A DNA stretch of 64,000 bases from Chrysomallon squamiferum (Eukaryota > Mollusca > Gastropoda > Neomphalida > Peltospiridae). The notes beneath the pieces are model-generated. The model did no database searches. It was not told where the DNA came from and saw nothing but the letters and a program-made list of their open reading frames with translations. The stretch spans positions 6,587,311 through 6,651,310 of the forward strand of contig CM022673.1 of NCBI GenBank assembly GCA_012295275.1, in the 5' to 3' direction. Below, in pieces: positions 11,631 through 22,750 of the stretch; within the stretch, counting starts at the first letter, position 1, and every line of letters begins with the position of its first letter. A program made the position numbers and the translations under genes.

Positions 11631-12190
11631 ATACATAAATATGCATTCCTGCATTATTTTCTTTCTTTATTATTCATTTCTACATAATTTAATTTTAATT
11701 TCAATTTAAAATTTTAAAGATTTAAGATTTTAAATTTTGTTTAAGGGTAAAAAAAAAAAAAAACATACCTTTTTATTGTTATAGAGAACATACTTTAAAT
11801 ATCTTGACAGCCAAACTGATTTTATTTTTTAAAATAGCTTTTGAACTTTACAATTTGAAATTGATGTATCCTTTATTTATGGATCAAACTATAAGTGATA
11901 TTATTTCATTTGTACAAAAGTGGCTTTGGAAATCTCTGTATCATATATGACTTCAACATAAAATTCACCGTCACTTTTATTTAAAGACTGTCAGATGAAA
12001 ATGGATTGTTTTGCCCACCCATATTTCTTTTTCCCTTCTTTGTGTGTCGTACCTTAATAACCCTTTGATTGGCATTCAGAAGAAAGCCATAAACATGATT
12101 TCTTTAATCTTTAATTTTTATTGGCCTCCAGGGAGAATGATTTTTCTCGTCTTCTGCAGTTCATTTCCTATTCATTTCTCCGAGTTGGCA
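11631..12190. other. AT-rich spacer, nothing recognised
   Basis: TTTAAA-rich sequence at 11,690-11,760, then mixed AT-rich sequence. The 64-residue plus frame at 12,011 has no recognisable feature. Confidence 0.5.
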
Positions 12191-12204
12191 GTACTTAGTT
12201 TTTG

Positions 12205-12690
12205 AATCACCACCAGCTACTGATACTGCCATGATACTTTGAAGTGAAACCAAAACCAAGACCAAAACCAGTTTTGGATGATGTTGAATAATAAGTTACA
12301 CAGGAAGCTTTTTAATAAAACAGCAGAACATTCAAAATACAAAACACCAGGCCTGCCGTGATACTTTGATATTAAACTGAAACCAGTTTGGGATATTGTT
12401 GAATACTAAGTGAGATGAATAATTACTGAGAATTTAAAATGAGAGTTAATTTTCGAAATACAGAAAGGTGATATTTGATTCACCACTAGCTGCTGTTGTA
12501 GTTAGGATTCTTTGAAATGAAACCGAAACTGGTTTTTGATAATACTAAATGACTGGGGAGAAAAGGAAACTTTCCATGGTGGTTTTTTTAAAAATATTGA
12601 AGAAGGAAACTTCTGAATAATAAAAGTAGTCTTTGAATCTCTGAAGACTGAAACTGAAACTGGTTTCTGGTGATAAAGAATAAAATGTCA
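12205..12690. repeat. Diverged tandem array, four copies, period about 125-150 bp
   Basis: Copies begin near 12,232, 12,359, 12,507 and 12,632. Each has the order ACTTTGAAGTGAAAC-like, AAACTGAAACCAGTTT-like, then GATRWTGTTGAATAATAAG-like. Two copies are also preceded by ATTCACCACTAGCTGCTG or a close variant. Divergence between copies shows it is old. Confidence 0.75.
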
Positions 12691-13100
12691 AAAAAAGAAA
12701 AAGAAGAAATAAATATCTAAAATATAGATGTCTGAAGGCAGCATTTAAATGTAGTCATATCAGTTACATAAACTGACATAACAAAAAGCTTACTCATTCT
12801 GAGTAATAATACAGACAGTAAAAAAAAAAACAGGTTATCAAAATTAACTAAGAATTGTAAAAAAAAAAAAATAAATAAATAAAAATTACCAGTAAAAAAA
12901 TCTGTAGTATACACATTGGTTCCTTTGTGTTTAAGACCAGTCCAATGCAGTCTGTGATACAGATTAAAAATGTATTTATAGATGGGAAAGAAATAGTTTA
13001 ATTCTTTGTCTTTTTAAATTATTTATTACTTCTTGATTTAATTTAGAAAATATCCATTTCAAATATCAAACATCAAAAAGAGTAATTGTTTCAAAAGAAA
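12691..13100. other. A-rich spacer, nothing recognised
   Basis: Long A runs near 12,820-12,880 and no frame of interest. Confidence 0.5.
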
Positions 13101-13690
13101 ACTGGATTTATAAATATCTCATAATTAATTCCTGAATTTAAAAAGTTCTAAAAAGAAAAAAAAAGAAAATACAAAATTTAAAAGAAGGAAGGGAAAAAAG
13201 ATCACAAGAAAATCTTGATAACGTGAAGAAAAATTGTGTTTTTAAATATTTATAACTAATATTTTACAACAAGTGTGTTTTTTAAAATAATTTTTAAAAA
13301 GTAAAAATGAAAGTAAAAAAAATATCGAAGGTCAGAAAAATAAAGATTAAGTGAAATATTTATAACTAATATTTGACATCAAAAAGGATTCTTCTTTAAT
13401 CTTGATTTTTAATTTTAAAAGAAATTTATTTTGGAATAAAAAAAAAAATACAAAAGAGCATAACAAAATTAAAAAAAAAAAAAAATTTTTTTTTTTTTTT
13501 TTTTAAATATTTATAACTAATATTTTACTTCAGAAAGTATGTTTTTTTTTATTTTAAAATAAAAGAATGAAAAAAGTAGCAGAAGAAAAAAAAAAGAAAT
13601 GGAAAAAAATAATAATATAACAAAAGGCTATAAGAGAATTTCAAAGGAATAAACGAAAATTGTGTTTTTAAATATTTACGACTTGTTCCT
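13100..13690. repeat. Diverged tandem array around TTTTAAATATTTATAACTAA
   Basis: The core TTTAAATATTTATAACTAATATTT or a close match occurs at about 13,241, 13,353, 13,501 and 13,669, separated by A-rich filler of changing length. GAAAATTGTGT precedes the first and last copies. A weaker fifth copy may lie near 13,110. Confidence 0.7.
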
Positions 13691-14195
13691 TTCATCTTGC
13701 TTTCTAAGTATCATCTCATCTATGTTCATCCATCATAATTATATTCTCAAAACATCCTTTCCTCGGTAAAAAGCCGAAAGCTTCAAAAGGCCGAACATAG
13801 TACTTACAAATGAGCACCGAGTGGTGGTCACATGGCACAAACTTCAGACCCAATCCGTAGTTTTTCCCCTCTTAATCAAATCATTTTGACAAGACCATTG
13901 CAAATGAAGCCCAATTAAATACTGTTGAACATATTTGGGGAAAAGCCGCGGAAATTTGCCACATCCTACGAAAAGCCGTATGAGTATTTTTAAAAACAGC
14001 GAATCTTTAGAATCTTGAGGCATCCTAGGAAATTCGGAGGATCAGGTCGAGGTTTAATAAGCTTCGACTTGATGTGAGACTTTGATGACAGTTTTAGCCA
14101 AAATGGAAATATTTTGAGTCCCGTTGTGTCTATTATTCTGCTGATAGCTTCCTAAAACTAATGCACTGCTTGATGAGGAGATGAAAATTTTATTT
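13690..14195. promoter_or_regulatory. Non-repetitive, CpG-containing island, candidate regulatory element
   Basis: About 500 bp with clearly higher GC and CpG than its flanks and no long frame. AAAAGCCG occurs three times (about 13,769, 13,943 and 13,969). A near-octamer TTGCAAAT and a TGATGACAG word (TALE-like) are present. It ends at the longest T run in the window. Confidence 0.4.
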
Positions 14196-14197
<2 letters not shown>

Positions 14198-14245
<48 letters not shown>

Positions 14246-14275
14246 GTGGGGGGGAGGAAGGAAGGAAAAAAAAAA
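14198..14275. repeat. 47-nt poly-T followed by G-run and A-run
   Basis: The T run at 14,198-14,244 is the longest homopolymer I found here. A G-rich segment and then an A-rich segment follow at once. Confidence 0.95.
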
Positions 14276-14660
14276 TAAAAGGAAGCAAATTAAATGCTGT
14301 GAAAGTATTGGTAATTAAGTATGGAGAAATGGGACTGAAAAAAGTGGGGGTATTAAAAGAGTCTGGAAAGGTGAAGAACTAGAAAAAAAGAGATGTAAAA
14401 AAAAGAGAATTAGAGAGAGAGAAAGGATGGGACTGAAAGACAGAAAGATGTCAAGAGAAATATTAAGAGTTAGAGTGCGATAGAGATAATTTATGCAGAA
14501 TTAGAGAGGGAAATGAAAGTATGTGAGATAAAAAAGAAAGAAGACAAAGTAAAAGATAATCTCTGAAGATGGAGAGAGAGAGAGATAGATGGAAGGAAAG
14601 AGTGAAAAAAGACAAAAGCAGATGCTCTAAGTGTAAGTGAAAGGAAAGGAGAACTTCATG
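14276..14660. repeat. Purine-rich A/G tract
   Basis: Plus strand is dominated by A and G with AGAGAG and GAAAGA words. No gene. Confidence 0.7.
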
Positions 14661-15139
14661 ATGGTACCAGACCAAATCAGTTGCTCTGTGTTTTTGTACA
14701 ACTTGTCTTATTTTTCTAAAAATCCATTTGCACTTAAGAGATTTGTTATCTTTTTAAAGGATTTGTTGTGTTTTTTGGCTACATCCCAAAACTTCTAGAA
14801 TTTAGTTTTTCTTGGATTTGATAAGTGAATTAATTTGTTCTTACAAAAAGATTTTCAAGGACAGTTGTTCTCTTTGTATCTGAGTTTGCCTTTTTTATAT
14901 CTTGAACAAATAGGACATTGTACTTTCAAAAAAAAAAAAAAATCTTTTAGCTGTTTTGATTTTATAAAAATTAATAAACCATATATCCACTCAGCAGACA
15001 AACTAAATAAATCATTAAAAAAAAAAAAAATTCTCTCAAACAATCAGCGTAATTGAGTTTACAAAATTAGATTATCCATTTCACGAAAACCTTTCTCTAA
15101 AAAACAACAACACAAAAACAAAATCACAATCATCACAAA
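14661..15139. other. AT-rich spacer with A runs
   Basis: A runs lie at about 14,929-14,942 and 15,017-15,030. Short frames only. Confidence 0.5.
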
Positions 15140-15560
15140 GTCTTGAACACTGATCCTAATGGAGGGCTTAATGTGCAGTCCGGCGAAGAATTAACCCTTT
15201 GACAGCTTAATGCAGAACTTAATCTAGTTTTTACCCGCTGATCAAATTATATTTCTGCAATATACCATTTGAAAGTTGCACTCTGATGGATGCTCACTGT
15301 GCGTTAGAAATACGTAAGCCTGTATCCTCTCCAGTTTCATGGGGAATCCTGCAAGCTGAAACTCCAGGCAGGACAGAGATCATTTTTATAAGAGACCCCA
15401 GAGTCACTTGTGTAAACACACAGTCACGGAAAAAGGCGTGATGATGCTGAAAAAATAATCCCAGTAAGAGAAAGTCAACAGCAAGGCCATTTCACTTGCC
15501 CCTTGCAGTTTAACTCCGTTTTAACTCCACTTTAATATTCGTGTTATAAGACTGGGAGAG
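15140..15560. promoter_or_regulatory. Non-repetitive island, candidate regulatory element
   Basis: About 420 bp of mixed composition. CTTAAT words recur (15,168, 15,207, 15,219). TTTGACAG (TALE-like), GTGTAAACACA (forkhead-like) and ATAATCCC (Otx-like) are visible. There is no open frame. Regulatory role is inferred. Confidence 0.38.
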
Positions 15561-15755
15561 AAGGGAATGGAGGAGGATGTGGAATAGTCAGCAGCTTTTG
15601 GGGAGACTGGGGGTTTTTAAAAAAATTATTATTCTGTCTAATATTTGTGTCAAAAGGTTGGGTAGATTATTAGTGGTTTTGTGGGTCTGGATTGATTCTA
15701 TTTTAATATTCTTGTTATGAGACTGGGATGGAGGGTGTGCAATTTTCAGGGTCCA
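15531..15755. repeat. Direct repeat, period 181 bp
   Basis: TTTAATATTC(G/T)TGTTAT followed by AGACTGGGA starts at 15,531 and again at 15,712, each followed by a G-rich segment. Confidence 0.7.
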
Positions 15756-16199
15756 GTTTTTCTCACTCTTTAATTTGGTGGAATAGATTGAAGCAATTTA
15801 ATGAAAGATAAACATAGGAGACAGGAGTGTTTTCAGTTTGTATAAATTACATGTAAAACTGAAACAATTTGATTTAGTTTATTTTTTTTTTTTTTTTTTT
15901 TTTTACATTTTGTATTTATTTTATTTTAAAGGAAAGGTGGTGAAAAATGCTTGATTGCTCCAATTTAAATAAATGTAAAAATTAAATAAAATTTTATAAT
16001 TGTGATAACATAATGATGACACTCATCAAATCCATCCCTTTTGTCTTGTTAATTTGAGCAATTCCAAAAATTTAACAAAAAAGCTGTCAAATATTTTTTT
16101 TTTTTTGGTGGACCCAGTATTAAAGTAATTATTTTAAGCTATTTAAGCTAATTTGTAGAAATTATTCCTAACATACTTCCATAAGATTCACCACAGTCA
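15756..16199. other. AT-rich spacer with T runs
   Basis: T run at about 15,883-15,904. No frame or family recognised. Confidence 0.5.
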
Positions 16200-16765
16200 A
16201 ATTATTAACTAAATAAAATCGTTCAGGTCTGAATAGGTCCATCTGGTACTAGGGTGCTCCCATTAGTTAGGAGGGAATTCGCTGAAGAAGCAGAACACTA
16301 ATCACTAAACAACAAGGTCTGTGTTATTTCGAGTTAATGGGACACCCAATTTTCTCAAAAAGACTTCAAAATTAAGAACAAATTTTTGCAAATGAAATGA
16401 ACACAAAATCAATTTTTACTCCATCACCATTGTGAAATCTTAGGGAAACACTCGGAAAATACTCGAGCATTGCACGGTTCTGGTGTGTAAATCCTTGACT
16501 CCTGATTTGGTCAGGAAGAAAGGGGAAAAAATTAGTGTAACACCAACAATACCCCCGTCAATATGTGACTCATCGAAAATTTAATTCCGATGGGCAGAGG
16601 GCACTTTTAGTGCATCGGCCCCGGTATCCTCGACAATTGTGATTTGTTGCACAAGTGGCATCATTTGTTAATATCACCAGTTGAAATCGCTGGCTGTGAA
16701 ATGAACTAAATAAACATTGTTGCAGAAAAAGAAAGGCAAATAGGACGAGTAACACTGGCCTTTAG
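16200..16765. promoter_or_regulatory. Non-repetitive island, candidate regulatory element
   Basis: About 560 bp with CpGs (ACTCGAGC, CCGATGGGC, CATCGGCCCCGG, CCTCGAC) in AT-rich surroundings. TTCTGGTGTGTAA (T-box-like) and ACAATTGTGA are present. The 61-residue minus frame is not protein-like. Confidence 0.38.
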
Positions 16766-17284
16766 ACCTTTTTTTTTTTTTTTTTTTAATGTTTTATTTT
16801 ATTCTGTTGTGTTTGCCTGTGATTTTTATTTTGAAAACTCTTCAAGACCAACTTTTGTTTGTACAATGCACTGGCTTTCATTTCTCTCTTTATTTAAGGA
16901 GTTTTTTTTTTTTTTTTTTTTTAATTCTTAAAATCTTGCGTTTTATTTTCTTTCTTTTTTTTTTTATTAAATGTAAATTTTGCTTAATCATAATGGAAGT
17001 AATCGACTGGGGTAATAATGGGATTGCAGTAATATGAAAAATAAAATAAATAAAAATTTGTATTATAAAAATATTTGGAGTAAGAATTTGATTAAACAAA
17101 AAAATAAGTTTATGAAGATTCTTTTTTTTTTTTATAATAAATAAATAATTTTTAACAAAATTAAAAGAAAAAGAAGAAAGAAAAGTAAAAAACCATGATA
17201 AAATGCATGCCAATAAGGTACTATAACATGTATTAACTTATTACAGATTTAGTTGGGAAAGGATAACTGAATATCCTTACACAA

Positions 17285-17286
<2 letters not shown>
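16766..17286. repeat. T-rich low-complexity sequence
   Basis: T runs at 16,770-16,786, 16,901-16,922 and 17,121-17,133. The minus frame at 16,890-17,213 is Lys/Ile/Phe repeats. Confidence 0.7.
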
Positions 17287-17315
<29 letters not shown>

Positions 17316-17426
17316 ATGCAGCATGCATAGTTATGCATTTTTATTCTATTATATGCATGCACTTACACTAATAGACATACAGAAACACACATACATCTAT
17401 ACTACAATAAATACATGTTATACTAC

Positions 17427-17464
<38 letters not shown>

Positions 17465-17470
17465 TATTCA
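17287..17470. repeat. (GT)n and (AC)n microsatellites
   Basis: GT dinucleotide at 17,287-17,314 and AC dinucleotide at about 17,430-17,461, with ACATAC-type sequence between. Confidence 0.9.
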
Positions 17471-18400
17471 TCTTTATTACAATAAATACCACACTAATAC
17501 CTCACTGACTTCTAACACATTTCCTAAAACCCATGGATCTGAGAAAACACGTTAATCTTAAGCTGTTAATAACACATAAAGCTCTATGTCCATACATGCA
17601 TGATTACGCACAATAATACCAATTGTGTGCACATCAGGCCTTCATTTGTATGCAGGAGTTTTTCGTTTGATCTCACTGCACAATACAATTCCATTGTCTG
17701 CAAACCATCTTGTCATTCATTATTAATTTTCTCATTTTGTCTTCATTCATCCAGCAATGGAAGATGCTTTCTCATTCAGTGCTCTTTGAATACCTTTGTC
17801 TTCCACAATATTGACAAACATATGCATATTTGATTATTACATATACCTATGATAACGACAATACTATAACTGGTATTGTTATGTGGTGATTTTGCTTCTA
17901 TGTTTGAATGAATTATGGTTATATAATTAGTTTGTACTGGCTTCTTAAGAGTCATTTTTTTTCGGGCGGGGGGGTTTAAAAGATTTCTTGGCTTGTTAAA
18001 ATGTGTTTTGTTAAGATATTTTTGGTTGGACTAGCGTTTTGAAAAGATCCTTTGAAAATATCTTCATACTGGCAAAGTGAAACATTGTTTCATTTATGTC
18101 AATTCATAGTTTCTTAATTTGATGTTTCTTTTTGTAGAACTTTTTTTAATACCAAATCTTTTATTTATTGTGTGTAAAGGTTTCTTAATGTTTAAATAAT
18201 CAATTTTTTTTTTGTTTTCATATATTTTACCTTTTAAGTTGAAACATTTTTTTTTTTTTAGTATAAATATTGGCATTGATTTTGAATATACGTAATTTGT
18301 GATATAACAATCATTATTCCTGTTTTTCATCTTTTTAAAATGTAACTTTAAATAAATATGATTTTATGAAAATTTAAAATTAACAATAAAACAAACATGG
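17471..18400. other. Non-coding sequence, no gene seen
   Basis: Positions 17,600-17,830 have mixed composition; 17,950-18,400 are AT-rich with T runs. I recognise no feature. Confidence 0.5.
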
Positions 18401-19085
18401 AATATATATGTGTATATATATATATATCTTTCTACATACCTATCTATCTATCATCTGCACATACATTTACCATATGCTTAAGTAAGAGAGAATGTTATCA
18501 AAGAAATATGAAAGAGAAGGGAAAAAATTATAGACATTTACAAGATATCTTTTTCACACATTTTCACTAATAAATAATCTTCAATTTACTTGTATTAAAA
18601 TAAATGTCCCATAACTAAACACAGCTCTGTGTTAACAAATGACGTTTGTGGTAATCTTCTAACAATTAACGTCATTCAGTTTGTTTTTTCTTAATTTCAT
18701 CACCAGTCGCCTTTTTTTTTTTTTATGGCACCCATTGACTTCATAGAATTCTTCAATATTTGACAGGAAGAAACTAATAGAATTGTTAATAGAAGAGGTT
18801 TTTTTTTTTTTTTTTTTTTTTTTTTGTGCAATAATTTTTTGTAAGCGTCATTGCATCTGGACTTTCAGTTGAATTAACTAAAACATTAAAACAGATGGAA
18901 AGAGCATATGTGGTGGAGATGGGCTTTAGGCTGTTTTGTGGGGCTGCATGTGACATGAATTTAGCTGGAATATGGTAATAGTGAATGTGCTCTTTTTGTT
19001 CTAATATTCATGATGGAATTTGAAAATATAAATGTAGGAAAATATAGGGATGAGTAAAAATCATTTAATTTTGAAGGAACTTTTG
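18401..19085. other. TA-rich start, then AT-rich spacer
   Basis: TATATA and TATCTATC words at 18,405-18,452. T runs at 18,710-18,724 and about 18,799-18,825. Nothing else recognised. Confidence 0.5.
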
Positions 19086-19090
19086 TCTAA

Positions 19091-19290
<200 letters not shown>

Positions 19291-19424
19291 TATCTACAGA
19301 TCTATAAATCTCAACCTTACTATTTTTCTATCCTCTCTCCCTCCTTCACTTAACATGTTCTCCAAGAATATTTCTTTTTATGTGTTTTTTTTTTTCACTT
19401 ATGAATTGAAAATTAAGTGATAAA

Positions 19425-19745
19425 ATATTCCACTCTTCTTCGAATGTGGTGGGATGAGGATTATGAAGAAAATCTCATCGAAGACTAAGCTGCGATTTTG
19501 CGCAACTTGACAGTATTTTGACTACTTTTATCACTTGTGTTTGACACACTGGATAAAGCTTGTTGCGTGTTGTGGGATTAAAGCATCTAATTGACTCCAG
19601 TCGACAGCCAGAACGGGTCGCAAGGTGAAACCGCAAGCCTTCAGAATTAATAAAGTAGCACCAGTGGATTTCGTTTTTATAAGCATATCGGAAAAAGACA
19701 CCGGAGACTGAATGTTTTGGTGTATTTTCCTTTCTTGTTTTTTTT
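19425..19745. promoter_or_regulatory. Non-repetitive, CpG-containing island, candidate regulatory element
   Basis: About 320 bp with CpGs (TCGAAG, GTCGAC, AACGGGTCGC, ACCGCAAG, ATCGGAAA). A 74-residue minus frame covers the right part (19,531-19,755). It is not low-complexity, but shows no domain, so I do not call it a gene. Confidence 0.35.
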
Positions 19746-19974
19746 TTCTGCTCATCAGGGGATAAAAAAAATTGTTAAAAATAAAAAAAAAAAAAAGTAA
19801 AAATCAGGTTGCAGAATATTTGTTTTTACAAAAAGATGAAAATTTGAAGTTTGATATGGGGTGACTCATATGACACACGTTTTGTTAATAATGAACTTTG
19901 TGCAGAGTAATTGAGAATTGTGTCAATATTAATGAAAATATTTGTCAAATGTTGATCACTGAAGTTAATATAAT

Positions 19975-20013
<39 letters not shown>

Positions 20014-20110
20014 AAAATGGCCAGAAATGAAATAGAAAAATGGTTTTAAATTTTTTTTAAATTATCTTCTTTTTTCTTATTAAATTTTATTTTTTTTACC
20101 ATTATTGAAA
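19746..20110. repeat. A/T homopolymer-rich sequence
   Basis: 30 A at 19,981-20,010 and a shorter A run at about 19,783-19,796, with T-rich sequence beyond 20,050. Confidence 0.8.
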
Positions 20111-21060
20111 TATGCTTTCTAATGAGTGATAATGAATAGGGTGACAAAATTTCAGAATCCTTCATGTTCCCTAGAGCCATTAAACCAATCTCATCTTATA
20201 ATTAAATTGTCCAAGCACATCTGTTATGGACAAGATATTGTAATTAAATTATCATAGACTATTAATTTACAATTATAAAACAAACATTAAATATTCCAAT
20301 AAAATACTGATATAAAATATATATTATATAAGCTGCCAGTGCTGTCTAGTTTGATGTTCATGTACTAATGTTATGGGCAAGATGTCAGATAAAAACTGGT
20401 TATCACTTTGTTTGGTTTATTAAAGGCTTTATATGTTTTATCCTGTCTATGAGAGGGTGCATATAACAGATACTTTCATGCTGAATGAAAAACAATAGCC
20501 CACTGAAATAGTAACATCACAGGTTTTCTCTCCTTACTGGATTTTTTAATATTAATTATTATTATTAGCTTCTTTTTTTTTTTTTTTTTTTTACAGATTT
20601 ACGATTCTTTATCAGCACAGATTTATAATATCAAGTGTATCATTAAATAAAATATTTCTTTCTGTATTTGTTATTTTAAAAAAAAAAAAAAAAAATTACA
20701 AACCATTAAAATCAGTACATATTCTCTTCATACAGAGCATAATTGTAGAAACTTGACTTGTGCAATCTCTTACAATCTGACAAAAACGTACAGGTGATAA
20801 GTAAAGTGCTGTTAGATACATTCTTGCCACTTTTTGCCTGTTCTCTGAGTATTTATGCAATCTTGTTACACACCTTTCATTTTTGTACACCTGTTGTAAA
20901 TGTTTCCTCAATGTGTTAATTATTTTGTTTGTATTAATAAGTGGAAACAGATGTTGGATAAGATATATTTAGATTTTATTTGATGTTATCAGTGCTGTGG
21001 TTTATGTCAGAATATATTAGATTATTAAATGAGTTGATTATTTAATAAATATATCAGATA
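20111..21060. other. Non-coding sequence, no gene seen
   Basis: Positions 20,700-20,910 have mixed composition between an A run and AT-rich sequence. The 71-residue minus frame over it is unrecognised. Remainder AT-rich. Confidence 0.5.
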
Positions 21061-21066
21061 AAATTA

Positions 21067-21204
21067 ATGTATGTGTGTGTGTGTGCTTGTATTACATCAA
21101 TTTTAAATTTTACACCTTATTAATAAATTAATACACACCACATAACAAGCTTACAAAGTAAAGAGGAAAAAAAAAAGCAAAACAATAAAATTAAATAAAA
21201 AGTC

Positions 21205-21241
<37 letters not shown>

Positions 21242-21382
21242 ATGCATTTTACAAAGGTAATAATAAATAACATTACTTCATGCAGGACACTCTGTAAGAA
21301 CACAAACCTACCCACAAAATAAATAAATAAATAATAATAATAAAAACAACAAACGCAACAACAACAACAACAACAACAACAT
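21067..21382. repeat. GT, AC, AATA and AAC microsatellites
   Basis: Short GT run at about 21,070-21,085, AC at 21,208-21,239, AATA/ATA near 21,320-21,345 and (AAC)n at about 21,355-21,380. Confidence 0.85.
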
Positions 21383-21539
21383 TATATAATCACTCACATA
21401 ATAAACCACATGCCTCCTCAAAATGGCTTCTAGTTAAATGTATAAGTTAACAAACACTGTAATATATCGTATATCAAAATCTGTTATTCCAGCCCATTTG
21501 CCACACATTTATTTTACAACAATTATATCTATATCAGAG

Positions 21540-22260
21540 TTGGAAGTGTCAGTTTTGATTCAGCTCTTTGTTGAAAATTGGTGCTGATGGTTGTTGTAAT
21601 TGGACTGACATCAGACCACTTTGCTTTGATATAAAGGAAGTTTGCTAATTCACAGTCAGTGGAACTTTCACATGTAAACATATCGGTTTCATTTTCACAA
21701 ATTAACCAGCTAGTGGTAATTCTGTGGTTGAAGCTACCAGTTTTAAGGTTGTTAGGTCTTGGTTTCAAATCCTGGGACTGGCATTTACCCATAATTACAA
21801 TAATTAGATTGATACAAAAAACCACATTTTATTATTAATAAAAAGAAATTGTGTCATGTAAGACATCAGTTTCATTTTCACAAATCAACCAATTTTATTA
21901 ATTCTTTGGTTAAGCTACCAGTCTTATGGTTCCTGAGGCTTTGGTTTCAAATCCTTGAATACACTCTTACCCACAGTTCGAATAATTGGACTGACACAAA
22001 CCCACTTCACCATTAATAAAAAAAAATTCTGTGATTCTGTACTTAAGCCTTTAATCTTAAGATTTGTTAGGAGATGGTTTAAAATCTGGGTACCAATGCC
22101 TACCCAGAATTTGAAATTAATAAAAAGACATTCTGCCATATAAGACATTTTCAAAAGAGAACCAACTTCACTAGTTGTGTGGTTAAACCATCAGTCTTAC
22201 GGTTCGTTAGGTCTTGATTTCAGATGTGTTAAAATCACTGGAATTGGAAATTACATGTTT
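21540..22260 (+). repeat. Tandem array of tRNA-like units
   Basis: At least four units carry an A-box-like start (as in CTAGTTGTGTGGTTAAACCA) and a B-box-like GGTTTCAAATCC. B-box positions are about 21,761, 21,943, 22,076 (degraded) and 22,215 (degraded); a fifth may lie near 21,555. A linker with TAATTGGACTGACA recurs at 21,598, 21,801 and 21,983, so units are about 182-203 bp, shortened by deletion in the last two. Known family logic: A and B boxes are the internal promoter of tRNA-derived SINEs. I infer a SINE that amplified in tandem. No unit forms an intact tRNA. Confidence 0.6.
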
Positions 22261-22264
22261 GATA

Positions 22265-22345
22265 CACTGATAAGGATTGAACTCGTGACCTACCACGTTC
22301 CATCTGAGCGCTCTATCACTGCCTTTCAGCCCACTCCTTATTTTC
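22265..22345 (-). mobile_element. tRNA-like SINE fragment
   Basis: On the minus strand TGGGCTGAAAGG with GATAGAGCGCTC (A-box and D-arm-like) is followed by GAGTTCAATCC (B-box; plus-strand 22,274-22,284). The adjoining 20 bp on the plus strand (22,265-22,284) match 42,460-42,479 at 19 of 20 positions, which supports a dispersed repeat. It lies directly beside the tandem tRNA-like array but in the opposite orientation. No LINE-derived tail was recognised. Confidence 0.6.
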
Positions 22346-22685
22346 TCAGTGCCAGGCTCGCAGATAGTTAAATGATTTATATAAATATGGAGCACTTTGT
22401 CTAGACAACATAATGTCCATATGATTGAGAGATTCAACATTTTGTACAAATAATCAACAGTAAGAGATTAATGGTGTTTGAGACAGGCAGGGGAGTAGTG
22501 GGTTTGTATCATAGCATTTCACTGTTTGATAGTGTCACTGAAGAGTCAGAATTAGTAGAGATGTGCATTGGGCGAGCTGTTAAATTATATTTCAAATTTT
22601 TAAAGGTGTTTAAAGACAAGAAATCGTTATATGAATGTAAAGGGTGGGGAGTTTTATATTTTGTAATTTTGATGTTACTTCAGGA
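22346..22685. other. Non-coding sequence, no gene seen
   Basis: Mixed AT-rich sequence. The 83-residue plus frame at 22,471-22,722 ends in a GT repeat and has no recognised domain. Confidence 0.45.
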
Positions 22686-22750
22686 TGTGTGTGTGTGTGT
22701 GTGTGTTTGTGAGAGAAAGTGAGAGAGAGAGAGAGAGTGAGAGAGCGAGT
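22686..22750. repeat. (GT)n and (GA)n microsatellites
   Basis: GT dinucleotide at 22,686-22,706 and GA at about 22,710-22,745. Confidence 0.9.

Noticed and set aside
22265-22345. Functional tRNA gene
   Set aside because: A- and B-boxes are recognisable but acceptor and anticodon stems do not pair by eye.
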